In this document: piece by piece, positions 20,876 through 30,055 of the stretch
Position numbering within the stretch: position 1 is the first letter of the stretch
How the letters are laid out: the number at the start of each line of letters is the position of its first letter
DNA from: a virus
Reading direction: 5' to 3' (one strand)
DNA length: 30,775 bases
IMG/VR virus record: IMGVR_UViG_3300009088_000005
Coordinates: 1-30,775 of that record
The notes under the pieces: generated by a model
The model's input: only the letters and a program-made list of their open reading frames with translations
The model's database searches: none
Told to the model about the DNA's origin: nothing
Program-made: the position numbers and the translations under genes

Positions 20876-23800
20876 ATGGATATCGGTTCACTCACTGGTC
20901 GGATCGAGCTCGAAGATAAGCTTACTGAAGGCCTCTCACTTGCTATGGGGCAGGTGAAGAAGTTTGCGGAGGAGTTTACTAGTGCGATGGGGGTGACCTC
21001 GCTTGTGGCAGGTGCAGCGACGGCAGCGATTGGTTTGATCAGTGGGGCGATTGTCGGACTTGGCGAGAAAGGGTCCACTCTTATTGGTATACAGGAGGCA
21101 TTCGATCGGTTGGCACAAAGTGCTGGGACAACAGGCGATGTACTCCGTGGAGCGCTCACTGAAGGGGTGAAGGGCACCGTTAGTGAGATGGATTTGATGC
21201 AATCGACGACACGATTGCTCTCGACTGGGATGAAATTGTCCGCGGAGCAAGCCACGTTGATGGGGGAGGCGGCACGTGCCCTAGGAAAAGCGACAGGGAC
21301 TGATGCGGCAAGTGGGTTGGAAACACTCAGTGGGGCACTGACGACTGGCCGTGTACGTGGTCTCCAGCAACAGATTGGTTTGATTGACTTAAAGAAGGGA
21401 GAGGAGGAGTTTGCAAAATCGATTCACACGACGGCGAGTGAATTGAATGAAGCGGGAAAGCTCGAAGGCAAGCGGATTGCGATTCTTGACGCGACACGCG
21501 CGTATGTGGAGCGTCTTGGTGTCTCGGAGGTGTCGTTTAAAGAGCGCATCTTACAAGGGCGTGTTGCTGTTGAGGAATGGATGAAGTCGATGGCGATGTC
21601 TGTCGCGTCATCGGCAGATGTGAATCAGGCGTTGAAGGATGTGTCTGACGCATTGTCCACGGCATTTGGCACGGCTAGTAAGACGTTTGGCGAGTTGATC
21701 TTGAGTGGGATCAATGCGTTTGCACGTGGGGTATCGGAGATTGTGCCGTATGTTGTCAAGCTAGCTGATGGTATTAAGGATCTGGTGAAGTTCTTCTGGT
21801 CATGGCGTGATGCGATCGAGGTGGTCGTTGCTGGCTTTATTGCCTATAAGGCCGAGTTGATTGCGATTGAACTGGCAACGTGGGCTGCGAATGTTGCGAC
21901 TGTAGCGTACGAAGGGGTGATGACTCTTCTCGCTGGAGAGGCTGAAGGTCTAGGGATTGCGATGACTGGTGCGCTTGGGCCGATCAATCTTATCGCCATT
22001 GCTATCGCAGGTATCTTCGCTGCGTATAAGATCGGGCAGTTACAGATGGTGAGTGATTACTTTGAGAATCTTGGCCTTGTCTTACAAGGCTGGTCTCAAA
22101 AAGAGATCGATGCTCAGATCGCTGGGGAACATGCTGCAGCGGCAGAACGTGAACGTACGAAGGGATTGACGGCTTTACAGCTCGCGCAGGAACGGGTTGG
22201 CAAAGTAGTTGGCGCTGTCGCTGGTGGCGAAGTGGATCTTACTGAGGAAGTGAAGCGCGGAACGAAAGGGTTTATTGATAATGGAAAGGCGATAGAAGAG
22301 CACGAGAAGAAGGTTAAGGAACTACTGAAGACGCTTAGTGGATCTGGAGAGGCGACATCTGTCATCATTGATGCGTTTAATCGTCTCACAACGCAACAAA
22401 AAGGAAACTACGACGTACAGGAATTGGTTATTAAGCAACTTGATATCTTGATTGAGCATCATAAACGATTAACATCTGAGCAGCTTAGAGTCTATACGGC
22501 AGGAGTGCAGATGCGTGCACAACTTGCCGACCAAGATGCGAGTATCCTTGGGCTTAAAGGCGTCTCGCTTGAGTATATCGAAGTACTGAAGAGTCGCGGG
22601 TACACTGAGCAGAACGTCGCCGCCATCCTTGGTGTATCCGTAGCGGGACTAAAGCTCTATCAGGATAAGTTAAAGGAGACGAGCACGCGGGTCGATGATT
22701 TCCGGCAAACAGGACAGGAAGGCGCTGCGGCGGTCGCGAAGAGTTTAGCTGGAATGCCTCTTGTCTTGGTTGGTCTTGCGCAGTCAATGGGACCACCACT
22801 CGGAGAGGTTTTTGCTACGGTGCGGCTTGGTGCGCGAGACATTGCGACAACTGGTGCGTTGATTGGAACATCGTTCACAGAAGCGGAGAGGGTGATAGCA
22901 GATGCGACGACACAGTCTGCGAAAGACTTCATCCCGCTCAGTACAGAGCAGCTTGCGCTCGTTGAGCGGATGGACAAGATTGGTATCTCATCAGAAGAGA
23001 TGGCGCGTGTGCTTGGTGTGTCTCTGACTCAAGTTGAGGGGCATACCTTTGGGTATTTGAAAGCGATTACTGATAATTCAAATGCCACGCTTCAGCGTAT
23101 GGCGGATGAGTCGAAGAAGATCTATGAGTACATGGCGGCGCATCCAAAGGAGTTCTATGCAACGACCAGAGAGCAATTCCGCAAAATTGCGCAAGCGGCA
23201 CAGGATGCCGCAACTGGCAATACGCACGCGTGGACGACAAGTTTTACAGCCATCAGCGCGGCCATTCCGGGACTGATTCAGCAGGCGTTTACCGGTGGAG
23301 GTGGGGTACAGGGTGCGATGAAAGCAGCAGGTTCCTTGGTCGGGAATGAACTCAGTAAAGGACTGGTAAAACATTTAACTGAGGTAGCTCCGAAGTTGAT
23401 GGGCAGTGCACTCGGACAGATGATCGCGTCAGCCATTCCGATTGTCGGAGCGATTGCCGGTCCATTGATGGAGAAACTCGCTGATATCATCATGGGGAAA
23501 CCCGCGTGGGCTAAAGCGATTGATGAAGTATCACGGGATTTTGGAACGAAGATCTCTGAGAACCTTGGGAAAGAAATTGCCAGTGCCGCGACAGACTTTG
23601 GTAAATCTTTTAAATTTGGTGGATTTAGCGTTGGAGGGAGTCGACAAGCAGCTGAGATTTCCCTTCTGGACAAGGTTATTAGTGAAGCCAAAGGGTTGAA
23701 TCCAGAGAACATCAAACAGATGGCCGATCGGTTCCATGATGTGTTCTCGATGATTCAGACGGGTGCGATGACCGCATCACAAGGGATGGCGGTGCTCGAT

Positions 23801-26209
23801 AAGAACTTCCTGACGTTTACGGCGGCGGCGACGAGTCAGATGGGGGTCTTGAGTCAAAAGATCGTAGACATTATTAAACTTGATCAACAGTTCGGCACAC
23901 ACTCAGTTGAGATCGCGAAGTACGTTTCTGGTCAGGTTACGGCGAATGTGTTTGGCGGGCTGACACGAGGGCTGACCGTTGGAACTGATGCGTTGAAATC
24001 GTACGACGAACTTAAGCAGAAGGAGATTGATCTGCGCGCGCAGATGGAGAAGACGAAGGATGTGCAGCAACTCGAAGGGTTGCGAAAAGACCTTGATGAG
24101 ACCACTGGTAAATTGAGTAAGGCTGGTCTATTGATTGATGCGGTGAAGATTTCGTCGCAAGAGACGGCCTCAGCGATGGCGGGATCAATTATCGCGGGTA
24201 TTGGTGAGCTACAACGTGGTGGGTTAGATTTTGTGTCAGCTCTACAGGCTGCAACGCCAGCTATCCAAGCTCTGCAAACGCAACTGGATCAAACCGGTCT
24301 TGATGGAGGTGAAGCGTTCTCGCAGTTGAAGGGATATGTCGATATAGCGAGTGATGCGATAGCTGGTCCAGCGTTAAAGAGTGTAGCTAGTTATGGCCAA
24401 GCGCTAACTGGACTACAGAACTCAGGGCTTTTGACGCAGAGTATGTTCGAAGGGTTAGCATCACAAATTGCTCATACCCATGATGAGTTGATTGCACAAG
24501 GGAAGGATAGCAATGCGATCAATCGGCTGATGGCACCGCAACTCCAGCAGATTTGGGAAATCCAACAACAGACTGGGGAGGTGTTGGATGATAATACGCA
24601 GAAATTAGTGGATGAAGCGATCGCGCAAGGGATCGTGGGCGAGAAGTTCAAAGGTCCACAACAACAGATGATTGATGCGTTGAGCACGACCAACGACATT
24701 CTGACAGCGATCGCGAAGTCGTTGGGTGCTACGTTGCCTGAAGCAGCGCAACATGGCGCCAAGGGCGTGAAAGATGCGTTGGATGGGATTCCTGATACAC
24801 ACGATGTTCATGTACGATACACCTCTGATGAAGTCCCTGCACCGCCACACGCTCGGACGGAGGAACCGATAAGTGAGGCTGTTGGTGGAATTGTACCGGT
24901 CTACGCGCAGCGTGGGCGTGTCATTCCCTTTGTCCCACACGGTACAGATACGGTTCCGGCGATGCTGACACCTGGCGAGAGAGTGCTGAGCCTTGCACAG
25001 ACTCGACAATATGATACACAGCAACAATCAGCGAGGCTAGTTCCTTCGCCTGGGAAGGCTTTTGTTGTATCAACTCCGGAACTGGATACCTCTAAGATAG
25101 CTGTTCAAGTGAAAGGATTGGAAACAGTTTTACATAATGCTGTTAACCAGATTCACTTACCCACGATTGATCTTTCGCATGCTGTAACTGGAACGACGAC
25201 ATTTGAGAAATTGTTTGTGACGGCTAGTAAGACTGCTACGGATAGCTTGGTGACGATGCACAACACGGCTGTAGGTGCTGCAACGGCCATGCAGAATACA
25301 TCGGCGCACAGTGTGTCGGCCATTCAGGAGATGGCTCGCGCTGCTGTCACGACTCCGACTGGAGTGACGGATGCTTTTCATGCCGTTGATACCGCATCAC
25401 TTATTAAGACGGTGAAGGCTGTGAAAGGTGAATTAGGGAGTATCCCTGATGCCTTTGATGTGGAGACGTTGCAAAGAAAGATTGCTCAGGCTGATAGTGT
25501 GATTGCTAGGACGGGAGAGTATATTAATGATGGATCTGATGAGTGGCGTACGTGGGTGCTGGAAGCTGAAAAAGCTGCTTCGAAGGCGCAGAAAGCAGTA
25601 GTTGGAACGAATGAGTATGTCAACGATGGATCTGATGAATGGAGAACATGGACGCAAGAGGCTGAAAAGGCGGCATCAAAAGCACAGAAGGCGCTGATTG
25701 GAACGAATGAGTATGTCAACGATGGAGCAAAGGAGTGGCAAATATGGAGGCATGAGGCGGATAATGCGGCTTTGGCGGTGGGACGTGTGACGAAGCAGGT
25801 CGAGCCGATCTCTGTTGCAGCTGGGCGCGCGACTCGGTTAATCGAGCCGACATCAAGTGAAGAACCGACGAGTTTTGCGGTTGGCGGAATTGTGCCAGCC
25901 TACGCCGCGCAAGGTCGAGTCATTAATTTTGTTCCACGTGGAACAGACACCGCGCCAGCGATGCTAACCCCAGGCGAGCGAGTGCTGAGCGTGCCGCAGA
26001 ATCGGCAGTTTGAACAGCAACAAGAAGAACTTTCACAGCCACAGAAACAGACTGTGTTCTATATCACGAACAACATTGCGGCACTCGATGCGAAGAGTTT
26101 CAAGGAGATGCTGGATCGAGAGGGTATCCCGTATATCCTAGAGGAGGTGGCGGATAACCGACGTGGCTACCAAACGCGGTTGAATGCCCTGTTGAAGAGG
26201 CCTGCATAA
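20876..26209 (+). CDS. Tape measure protein
   Basis: This 1777-residue protein sets tail length and carries a hydrophobic channel-forming region; by the rule of about 0.15 nm per residue it predicts a tail of roughly 260-270 nm. It has helical and coiled-coil sequence throughout, with membrane-like segments (LVAGAATAAIGLISGAIVGL near residue 43, LIAIAIAGIFAAYKIG near 370, and ASAIPIVGAIAGPLMEKL near 850). Two HTH-like repeats occur (YTEQNVAAILGVSVAGLKL and ISSEEMARVLGVSLTQV). The C-terminal part holds two copies of a GGIVP...RGTDT.PAMLTPGERVLS block exactly 999 bp apart, and between them three 32-residue repeats. The GERVLS-type block is typical of tape measure C-termini. It follows the chaperones, as expected. 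Confidence 0.88.
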   Translation: MDIGSLTGRIELEDKLTEGLSLAMGQVKKFAEEFTSAMGVTSLVAGAATAAIGLISGAIVGLGEKGSTLIGIQEAFDRLAQSAGTTGDVLRGALTEGVKGTVSEMDLMQSTTRLLSTGMKLSAEQATLMGEAARALGKATGTDAASGLETLSGALTTGRVRGLQQQIGLIDLKKGEEEFAKSIHTTASELNEAGKLEGKRIAILDATRAYVERLGVSEVSFKERILQGRVAVEEWMKSMAMSVASSADVNQALKDVSDALSTAFGTASKTFGELILSGINAFARGVSEIVPYVVKLADGIKDLVKFFWSWRDAIEVVVAGFIAYKAELIAIELATWAANVATVAYEGVMTLLAGEAEGLGIAMTGALGPINLIAIAIAGIFAAYKIGQLQMVSDYFENLGLVLQGWSQKEIDAQIAGEHAAAAERERTKGLTALQLAQERVGKVVGAVAGGEVDLTEEVKRGTKGFIDNGKAIEEHEKKVKELLKTLSGSGEATSVIIDAFNRLTTQQKGNYDVQELVIKQLDILIEHHKRLTSEQLRVYTAGVQMRAQLADQDASILGLKGVSLEYIEVLKSRGYTEQNVAAILGVSVAGLKLYQDKLKETSTRVDDFRQTGQEGAAAVAKSLAGMPLVLVGLAQSMGPPLGEVFATVRLGARDIATTGALIGTSFTEAERVIADATTQSAKDFIPLSTEQLALVERMDKIGISSEEMARVLGVSLTQVEGHTFGYLKAITDNSNATLQRMADESKKIYEYMAAHPKEFYATTREQFRKIAQAAQDAATGNTHAWTTSFTAISAAIPGLIQQAFTGGGGVQGAMKAAGSLVGNELSKGLVKHLTEVAPKLMGSALGQMIASAIPIVGAIAGPLMEKLADIIMGKPAWAKAIDEVSRDFGTKISENLGKEIASAATDFGKSFKFGGFSVGGSRQAAEISLLDKVISEAKGLNPENIKQMADRFHDVFSMIQTGAMTASQGMAVLDKNFLTFTAAATSQMGVLSQKIVDIIKLDQQFGTHSVEIAKYVSGQVTANVFGGLTRGLTVGTDALKSYDELKQKEIDLRAQMEKTKDVQQLEGLRKDLDETTGKLSKAGLLIDAVKISSQETASAMAGSIIAGIGELQRGGLDFVSALQAATPAIQALQTQLDQTGLDGGEAFSQLKGYVDIASDAIAGPALKSVASYGQALTGLQNSGLLTQSMFEGLASQIAHTHDELIAQGKDSNAINRLMAPQLQQIWEIQQQTGEVLDDNTQKLVDEAIAQGIVGEKFKGPQQQMIDALSTTNDILTAIAKSLGATLPEAAQHGAKGVKDALDGIPDTHDVHVRYTSDEVPAPPHARTEEPISEAVGGIVPVYAQRGRVIPFVPHGTDTVPAMLTPGERVLSLAQTRQYDTQQQSARLVPSPGKAFVVSTPELDTSKIAVQVKGLETVLHNAVNQIHLPTIDLSHAVTGTTTFEKLFVTASKTATDSLVTMHNTAVGAATAMQNTSAHSVSAIQEMARAAVTTPTGVTDAFHAVDTASLIKTVKAVKGELGSIPDAFDVETLQRKIAQADSVIARTGEYINDGSDEWRTWVLEAEKAASKAQKAVVGTNEYVNDGSDEWRTWTQEAEKAASKAQKALIGTNEYVNDGAKEWQIWRHEADNAALAVGRVTKQVEPISVAAGRATRLIEPTSSEEPTSFAVGGIVPAYAAQGRVINFVPRGTDTAPAMLTPGERVLSVPQNRQFEQQQEELSQPQKQTVFYITNNIAALDAKSFKEMLDREGIPYILEEVADNRRGYQTRLNALLKRPA
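24884..25999 (+). repeat. Duplicated C-terminal block and 32-residue repeats in tape measure
   Basis: The GGIVP-to-GERVLS block occurs at about 24884-25000 and again at 25883-25999, a spacing of exactly 999 bp (333 residues). Between them, units starting EYINDGSDEWRTW (25517), EYVNDGSDEWRTW (25613) and EYVNDGAKEWQIW (25709) recur every 96 bp. Confidence 0.8.
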
Positions 26210-26210
26210 C

Positions 26211-27032
26211 GTGGCCGATTCGCTGCTCTACACTCATCCAGAGGACAATATTGCTGGGCGTGTGGTGCCCACGCTGACGACTGGGACCGTCGCGAGTGGT
26301 TATCAGATCGCGTACCTTTATGATAGTGATCCTTCGAATCCATTCAAAACGGTCGGGACGACGTTTCGATTAGTCTGGGATTTTGGTGTCGCGACACTTG
26401 TGAAAGGCGTCGCACTTATTCATCATAATTTTGTGGCTGGATTGTCCGGTGTGTTCTTTCAGATGCACACGGCGAATGTGTGGACATCTCCCGCGTTTTC
26501 GCATGTGCTGGTGCCTCCGGCCTATCTGCTCGACCAGTTTCCTGTGAATGTCTTCGGTGACTTTCGCACGTTGCTTCCAACGTATCGCTATGCGAGTCTG
26601 GCTGTGACTGTCGCGAATGTGGTATCCTGCTCGATTGGCGAGTTTCTGATTCTGTCAGAATTGCGGTCGATCGATGGGTTCACGATGTCGTCGAGTGATG
26701 ATCAGGAAGATCATCCCATTGTAGAGCATAAAACCGATGTCGGTGTGTCCACGATCTTCCTCCACGGGACGCGCTTACGTTGGTTCCGAGGGAATGTATT
26801 GCAAGGGAAGACGACGGCAGACAACATCAGGAACTGGGGCCGAGCGACGTATGGAAGAGGGCTGCCGTTTCTGATTGTGCCGTTGACGTACAGTGATGCG
26901 GAGCCGTGGTTGGTGCGGTGGGAAGATGGCAAGATCAATCGGCACTATCATGAATCGAAAGGGTATAGTACGTATAGCTTAGCGTTCGAGGAGATTTCAC
27001 GTGGTCTCAAGCCAACACCGAGCGCGGTGTAG
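26211..27032 (+). CDS. Distal tail-like protein
   Basis: This 273-residue protein follows the tape measure and has a beta-rich outline: AGRVVPTLTTGTVASGYQIA, a strand series VWDFGVATLVKGVALIHHNF, GEFLILSELRSIDGFTMS and a closing domain with NIRNWGRATYGRGLPFLIVP, then SDAEPWLVRWE. The last part (region of a short helix followed by a W/Y-rich strand and PFLxxP) resembles the N- or C-terminal domain of distal tail proteins that join tube and tip. No enzymatic residues are evident. The GTG at 26211 lies one base after the tape measure stop. The role is inferred from position and beta character. Confidence 0.65.
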   Translation: MADSLLYTHPEDNIAGRVVPTLTTGTVASGYQIAYLYDSDPSNPFKTVGTTFRLVWDFGVATLVKGVALIHHNFVAGLSGVFFQMHTANVWTSPAFSHVLVPPAYLLDQFPVNVFGDFRTLLPTYRYASLAVTVANVVSCSIGEFLILSELRSIDGFTMSSSDDQEDHPIVEHKTDVGVSTIFLHGTRLRWFRGNVLQGKTTADNIRNWGRATYGRGLPFLIVPLTYSDAEPWLVRWEDGKINRHYHESKGYSTYSLAFEEISRGLKPTPSAV

Positions 27033-27035
27033 GAG

Positions 27036-27146
27036 ATGATGTCAACATATTCGTCCGGTGTGTTCGCCATGATCATTGGTCTCGGTGTGTTGTTGGTGTG
27101 CTTTGCGTGGCTCTCAGGGAGTAGTTGCGATGTTTCTCTTCGGTGA
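27036..27146 (+). CDS. 36-residue single-pass membrane peptide
   Basis: From ATG 27036 (or ATG 27039, nearer a minimal AGGAG) to TGA 27146 there is one hydrophobic segment (FAMIIGLGVLLVCFAWLSG). It fills the gap after the distal tail gene and overlaps the start of the next gene by 17 bases. It is the third such tiny membrane frame in a gap of the virion module. No function can be given. Confidence 0.4.
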   Translation: MMSTYSSGVFAMIIGLGVLLVCFAWLSGSSCDVSLR

Positions 27147-28200
27147 TACCTTTGATAGTTATGTCACGGCGCAATTAAGCCGCCGCTATCAGCGGGTGGG
27201 TCAGCCGTCGCTTCCTGGCAATGGTGTTGAAATTAGCGCAGGGAATGGTCGCGGTGGCAGTCAATCATTACGCTGTACCAATGGTAATGGGCTTGTTGGG
27301 CGTGGGATTACGTTGAGTACGGCCACGCACTTTGTTCACTTTGCGATTCGTCCTACAGTGCTTACAACACAAGGGTTGATCGCGTTCTGGAACAGTGTGT
27401 ATCAGCGGCAGCATGTGGTGATTTCGCTGAATGATAACGGCTCGTTATCGGTGAGGAAGGAAACCACCAATACCGGTGCACTCACTATTATCACAGCGAC
27501 TGTGCTTGGTACGACACCAGCTGGGCTGGTGACACCGAATGCTTGGGTGCATGTTGGCTGCGCGGTGAAAGTACACGCTTCTACTGGTACCGCCACGCTG
27601 TATGTGAACGGCGCAGTGGTGCTGACACTGACTGGACTCAATACTTATAACGCGACGTGTGCGACGACAGAAGTGGATGAGATCGTTATTGGGTATTTTG
27701 GCGGCGACGTGTGCGACTTCGATGATTTCATCATTTCTGATGATGTCGCTGGCGATGGGCGAACAACGTTTCTGGGCGATCAGATCGGCGAAGTGGTCTC
27801 AGTGCTTGCTGATGGGAGTAGCACGCAATGGACGCGTAATACCGGGGCAACGAATGCGAGCTGTGTGGATGATACTGTTCCAGATGACGATACCACGACG
27901 GTGGCAGCGGCGACAGTGGGGTTCACCGACCTCTATACACTGGTCGGCGCACCAGTGCGTGTGACTGATCCTGTAAGTTGTCTTCAGCTCGTGACTGTCG
28001 CGAAGAAGTCTGAAGGTGGGACAAGAGCACTAGCGCATGTCGTGCGGAGTGCTGGCACCAACTATCCGCAGGGTGATCAGTATCTGGGCAGCACGTATGT
28101 GACCCAGCAGACGCCAGTGACCAAGAATCCGGCCACGAGTGCGGATTGGTTAGTCGCTGCGGTCAGTGCGTTGGAGATTGGGCAAAAGGTCACGGTGTAA
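27130..28200 (+). CDS. LamG-like (concanavalin-like) tail protein
   Basis: This 356-residue protein begins MFLFGDTFDSYVTAQLSRRY and runs through a beta jelly roll with GNGRGGSQSLRC, HFVHFAIRP, WVHVGCAVKVHASTGTATLY plus VNG, and DFDDFIISDDVAGDG. These are hallmarks of LamG/concanavalin-like lectin domains in phage tips, which can bind carbohydrate. A second beta domain follows (DDTTTVAAATVGFTDLYTLV). The start is the ATG at 27130, 8 bases after AGGGAG; the frame from 27076 only overlaps the preceding peptide. It is 4 bases before the next tail gene and likely forms a host-surface contact. Confidence 0.72.
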   Translation: MFLFGDTFDSYVTAQLSRRYQRVGQPSLPGNGVEISAGNGRGGSQSLRCTNGNGLVGRGITLSTATHFVHFAIRPTVLTTQGLIAFWNSVYQRQHVVISLNDNGSLSVRKETTNTGALTIITATVLGTTPAGLVTPNAWVHVGCAVKVHASTGTATLYVNGAVVLTLTGLNTYNATCATTEVDEIVIGYFGGDVCDFDDFIISDDVAGDGRTTFLGDQIGEVVSVLADGSSTQWTRNTGATNASCVDDTVPDDDTTTVAAATVGFTDLYTLVGAPVRVTDPVSCLQLVTVAKKSEGGTRALAHVVRSAGTNYPQGDQYLGSTYVTQQTPVTKNPATSADWLVAAVSALEIGQKVTV

Positions 28201-28203
28201 GTT

Positions 28204-28803
28204 ATGGCCACAGTTTGGTCAAAGACAGTTGGCTCCTCACTCCTCACACTGCAATCGGTCGCCTCAAATACGGTGGTGCTTGGCAGTGCGATTGATGTCT
28301 CGACGAAGTATGCGGCCTTTATTGGGATGCACTTTGGGCGGCGCACAGCATCAGTGCTGACGACTGGTGCGAAGATCCGAGTTGAAGGTTCGACCAAATC
28401 GTCTGGCGATGGATTTTGGTTTCCGCTGGTGGAGTTTCAGTCACTTATCGCGGCGGCGGAATCAGAAGCGGTGAGCGGCACAGTTGGTAGTGGTACGAAT
28501 GTGATCACAGTAGCCTCGACGACCAATCTGACTGTTGGCGATATGATTTATATTGACAATAGCACTATTGCTAATTCGGAGTGGGGACGGATCATCGCTG
28601 TCAGCACGAATGTGTCCGTCACGATCGAAGATAATCTGGTGAATGCTCAGACAGGTTCGACGTTGTACGACCAAGCTGAAATGTATTCGGCGTCGTTGGA
28701 TTTGAGTGCGATTGGACGTATTCGTCTCGTGGCGGACTTCTCTGGAACAGGGCAAGCGTGTGCGATTGAGGCCGTGATGAATACTGCGGATTCGCTTGGA
28801 TGA
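28204..28803 (+). CDS. Tail-tip beta protein of unknown role
   Basis: This 199-residue protein appears beta-rich. It begins TVWSKTVGSSLLTLQSVASN, then has an AFIGMHFGRRTASVLTTGAK segment. Its middle, GSGTNVITVASTTNLTVGDM, then IYIDNSTIANSEWGRIIAVS, is a motif I recall from tail proteins near the phage tip, possibly an Ig-like or carbohydrate-binding domain. The C-terminus (RIRLVADFSGTGQACAIEAV) is a strand pair. It starts 4 bases after the previous stop and its own stop overlaps the next ATG (ATGA at 28800-28803). Confidence 0.6.
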   Translation: MATVWSKTVGSSLLTLQSVASNTVVLGSAIDVSTKYAAFIGMHFGRRTASVLTTGAKIRVEGSTKSSGDGFWFPLVEFQSLIAAAESEAVSGTVGSGTNVITVASTTNLTVGDMIYIDNSTIANSEWGRIIAVSTNVSVTIEDNLVNAQTGSTLYDQAEMYSASLDLSAIGRIRLVADFSGTGQACAIEAVMNTADSLG

Positions 28804-29594
28804 CGACCAAGCCACTGGCAGGTGCGCGACCGAGGGAGGGCCATCCCTTCACTTTTGGTCTACGTCATGCATTTCTTTTCAACGAGCGTGCTGGACGCAT
28901 GATCACAGACTGTGTGACAAGCATGCACGGCTTTTTCCGTACTGGTGAAGCGAATCTGCAGTGGTTTGGAACTGCGATAGCGACTGGCTGGTCGAACACG
29001 ATTCATGGCTGTTCAGTACTGTTCAGTGGCGCGGAAGACATCGGCAACTTTGACAAAGCCGTGTTTGCTCGTACGGCAGGCGAAGGCTCGTTTTCCATTG
29101 TGATGGGGTGCGCAATCGGTAATACTGCTAGTTGGCAGACGTTATGGGGAGCTGGTGCGAATGACGGCTTGTACGTTAACCCGAGCGGTCAAATCATCTA
29201 CTACCCATTTGGTGCAGGTCATACGCTCACAAGTGCGGAGTTCAATCTTCCGCACGTCGTCAGCGTGACATGGAAGAATGATGTCCTATCCTATATGTTC
29301 GACGGCGTAGACGACATCGGGGTCGTATCTGCTGTTAACGCTAAACTCGTGGCAACCAACACCATCGGTGGACACACCGCAGAGTTTTTATACGGACAGG
29401 TCTCTTTCCTTTATATTTACGACCGATTCATCGCGCCGTCGCTTATGGCGCAAATCCATCGTGATCCATTCGCGGCGTTTACCCCGCTGAGAGTTTACGT
29501 GCCAGGAGCAGCCGCAGCGAGTGGTACGGCGAAGCACCGACGTTCGCTTTCCGCGTTGGGCACACGGATGGGTGTGCGGCAGGTGCAGCCATGA
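28800..29594 (+). CDS. LamG-like tail-tip protein, second copy type
   Basis: This 264-residue protein has a concanavalin-like core: HAFLFNERAGRMITDCVTSM, FDKAVFARTAGEGSFSIVMG, HVVSVTWKNDVLSYMFDGVD and the typical ending FLYIYDRFIAPSLMAQIHRD plus PFAAF. The last phrase is a hallmark of lectin-like domains in phage tail proteins. It differs from the 27130 protein and is not a close copy. A C-terminal basic tail (KHRRSLSALGTRM) follows. It probably contributes host-surface binding at the tail tip. Its stop is coupled to the next ATG (29591). Confidence 0.7.
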   Translation: MTTKPLAGARPREGHPFTFGLRHAFLFNERAGRMITDCVTSMHGFFRTGEANLQWFGTAIATGWSNTIHGCSVLFSGAEDIGNFDKAVFARTAGEGSFSIVMGCAIGNTASWQTLWGAGANDGLYVNPSGQIIYYPFGAGHTLTSAEFNLPHVVSVTWKNDVLSYMFDGVDDIGVVSAVNAKLVATNTIGGHTAEFLYGQVSFLYIYDRFIAPSLMAQIHRDPFAAFTPLRVYVPGAAAASGTAKHRRSLSALGTRMGVRQVQP

Positions 29595-30055
29595 CTTTCA
29601 AGGTGACCATTACCGACTCCATAACAGGCCAGCCCATTCAGGGTGCGCTTGTTGGTGCAAACGACGAAATTACGGGCCAGAGTTTCTTGCGCTCGACTGA
29701 CGGCGAAGGCTATGCGGACGTTGCCATGCTGGGGGCGGTCCATATCGGGGATCGCGTCACGCTCTTTGTACTGAAAGATGGTTACCAACAGCATATCAAG
29801 GGCGACGCACTCATAGTGACTTCAGGCGATCAGACTCTCACAGTCGCGCTGGTCGCGCTACGCCCTTTTGAACCGGCCTTCCAGGCGGCTCCGCGTGTCT
29901 GGAAGGGAAACATGTGTGGGGTACGTATACTGGGATTGCCACCAGTACCAGGTGGAGCTACTAATCCGTCATTGGTGCTCTCTTGGCTCTATCCTCGTTA
30001 TAACGATGTCGATCGTGCGAAGATCCGGGTCGCATGGAAAGGCGAAACGACGTGA
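29591..30055 (+). CDS. Ig-like/carboxypeptidase-regulatory-like tail protein
   Basis: This 154-residue protein starts with a small beta domain (FKVTITDSITGQPIQGALVG, STDGEGYADVAM, VTLFVLKDGYQQH), the outline of the carboxypeptidase-regulatory or Ig-like folds used as adhesion modules. The C-terminal part has WKGNMCGVRILGLPPVPGGA and then PSLVLSWLYPRYNDVDRAKI, a compact phrase found in tail-tip proteins. No catalytic residues are certain. It overlaps the upstream stop by ATGA and the downstream HNH start by GTGA. A role in receptor contact is inferred. Confidence 0.6.
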   Translation: MTFKVTITDSITGQPIQGALVGANDEITGQSFLRSTDGEGYADVAMLGAVHIGDRVTLFVLKDGYQQHIKGDALIVTSGDQTLTVALVALRPFEPAFQAAPRVWKGNMCGVRILGLPPVPGGATNPSLVLSWLYPRYNDVDRAKIRVAWKGETT

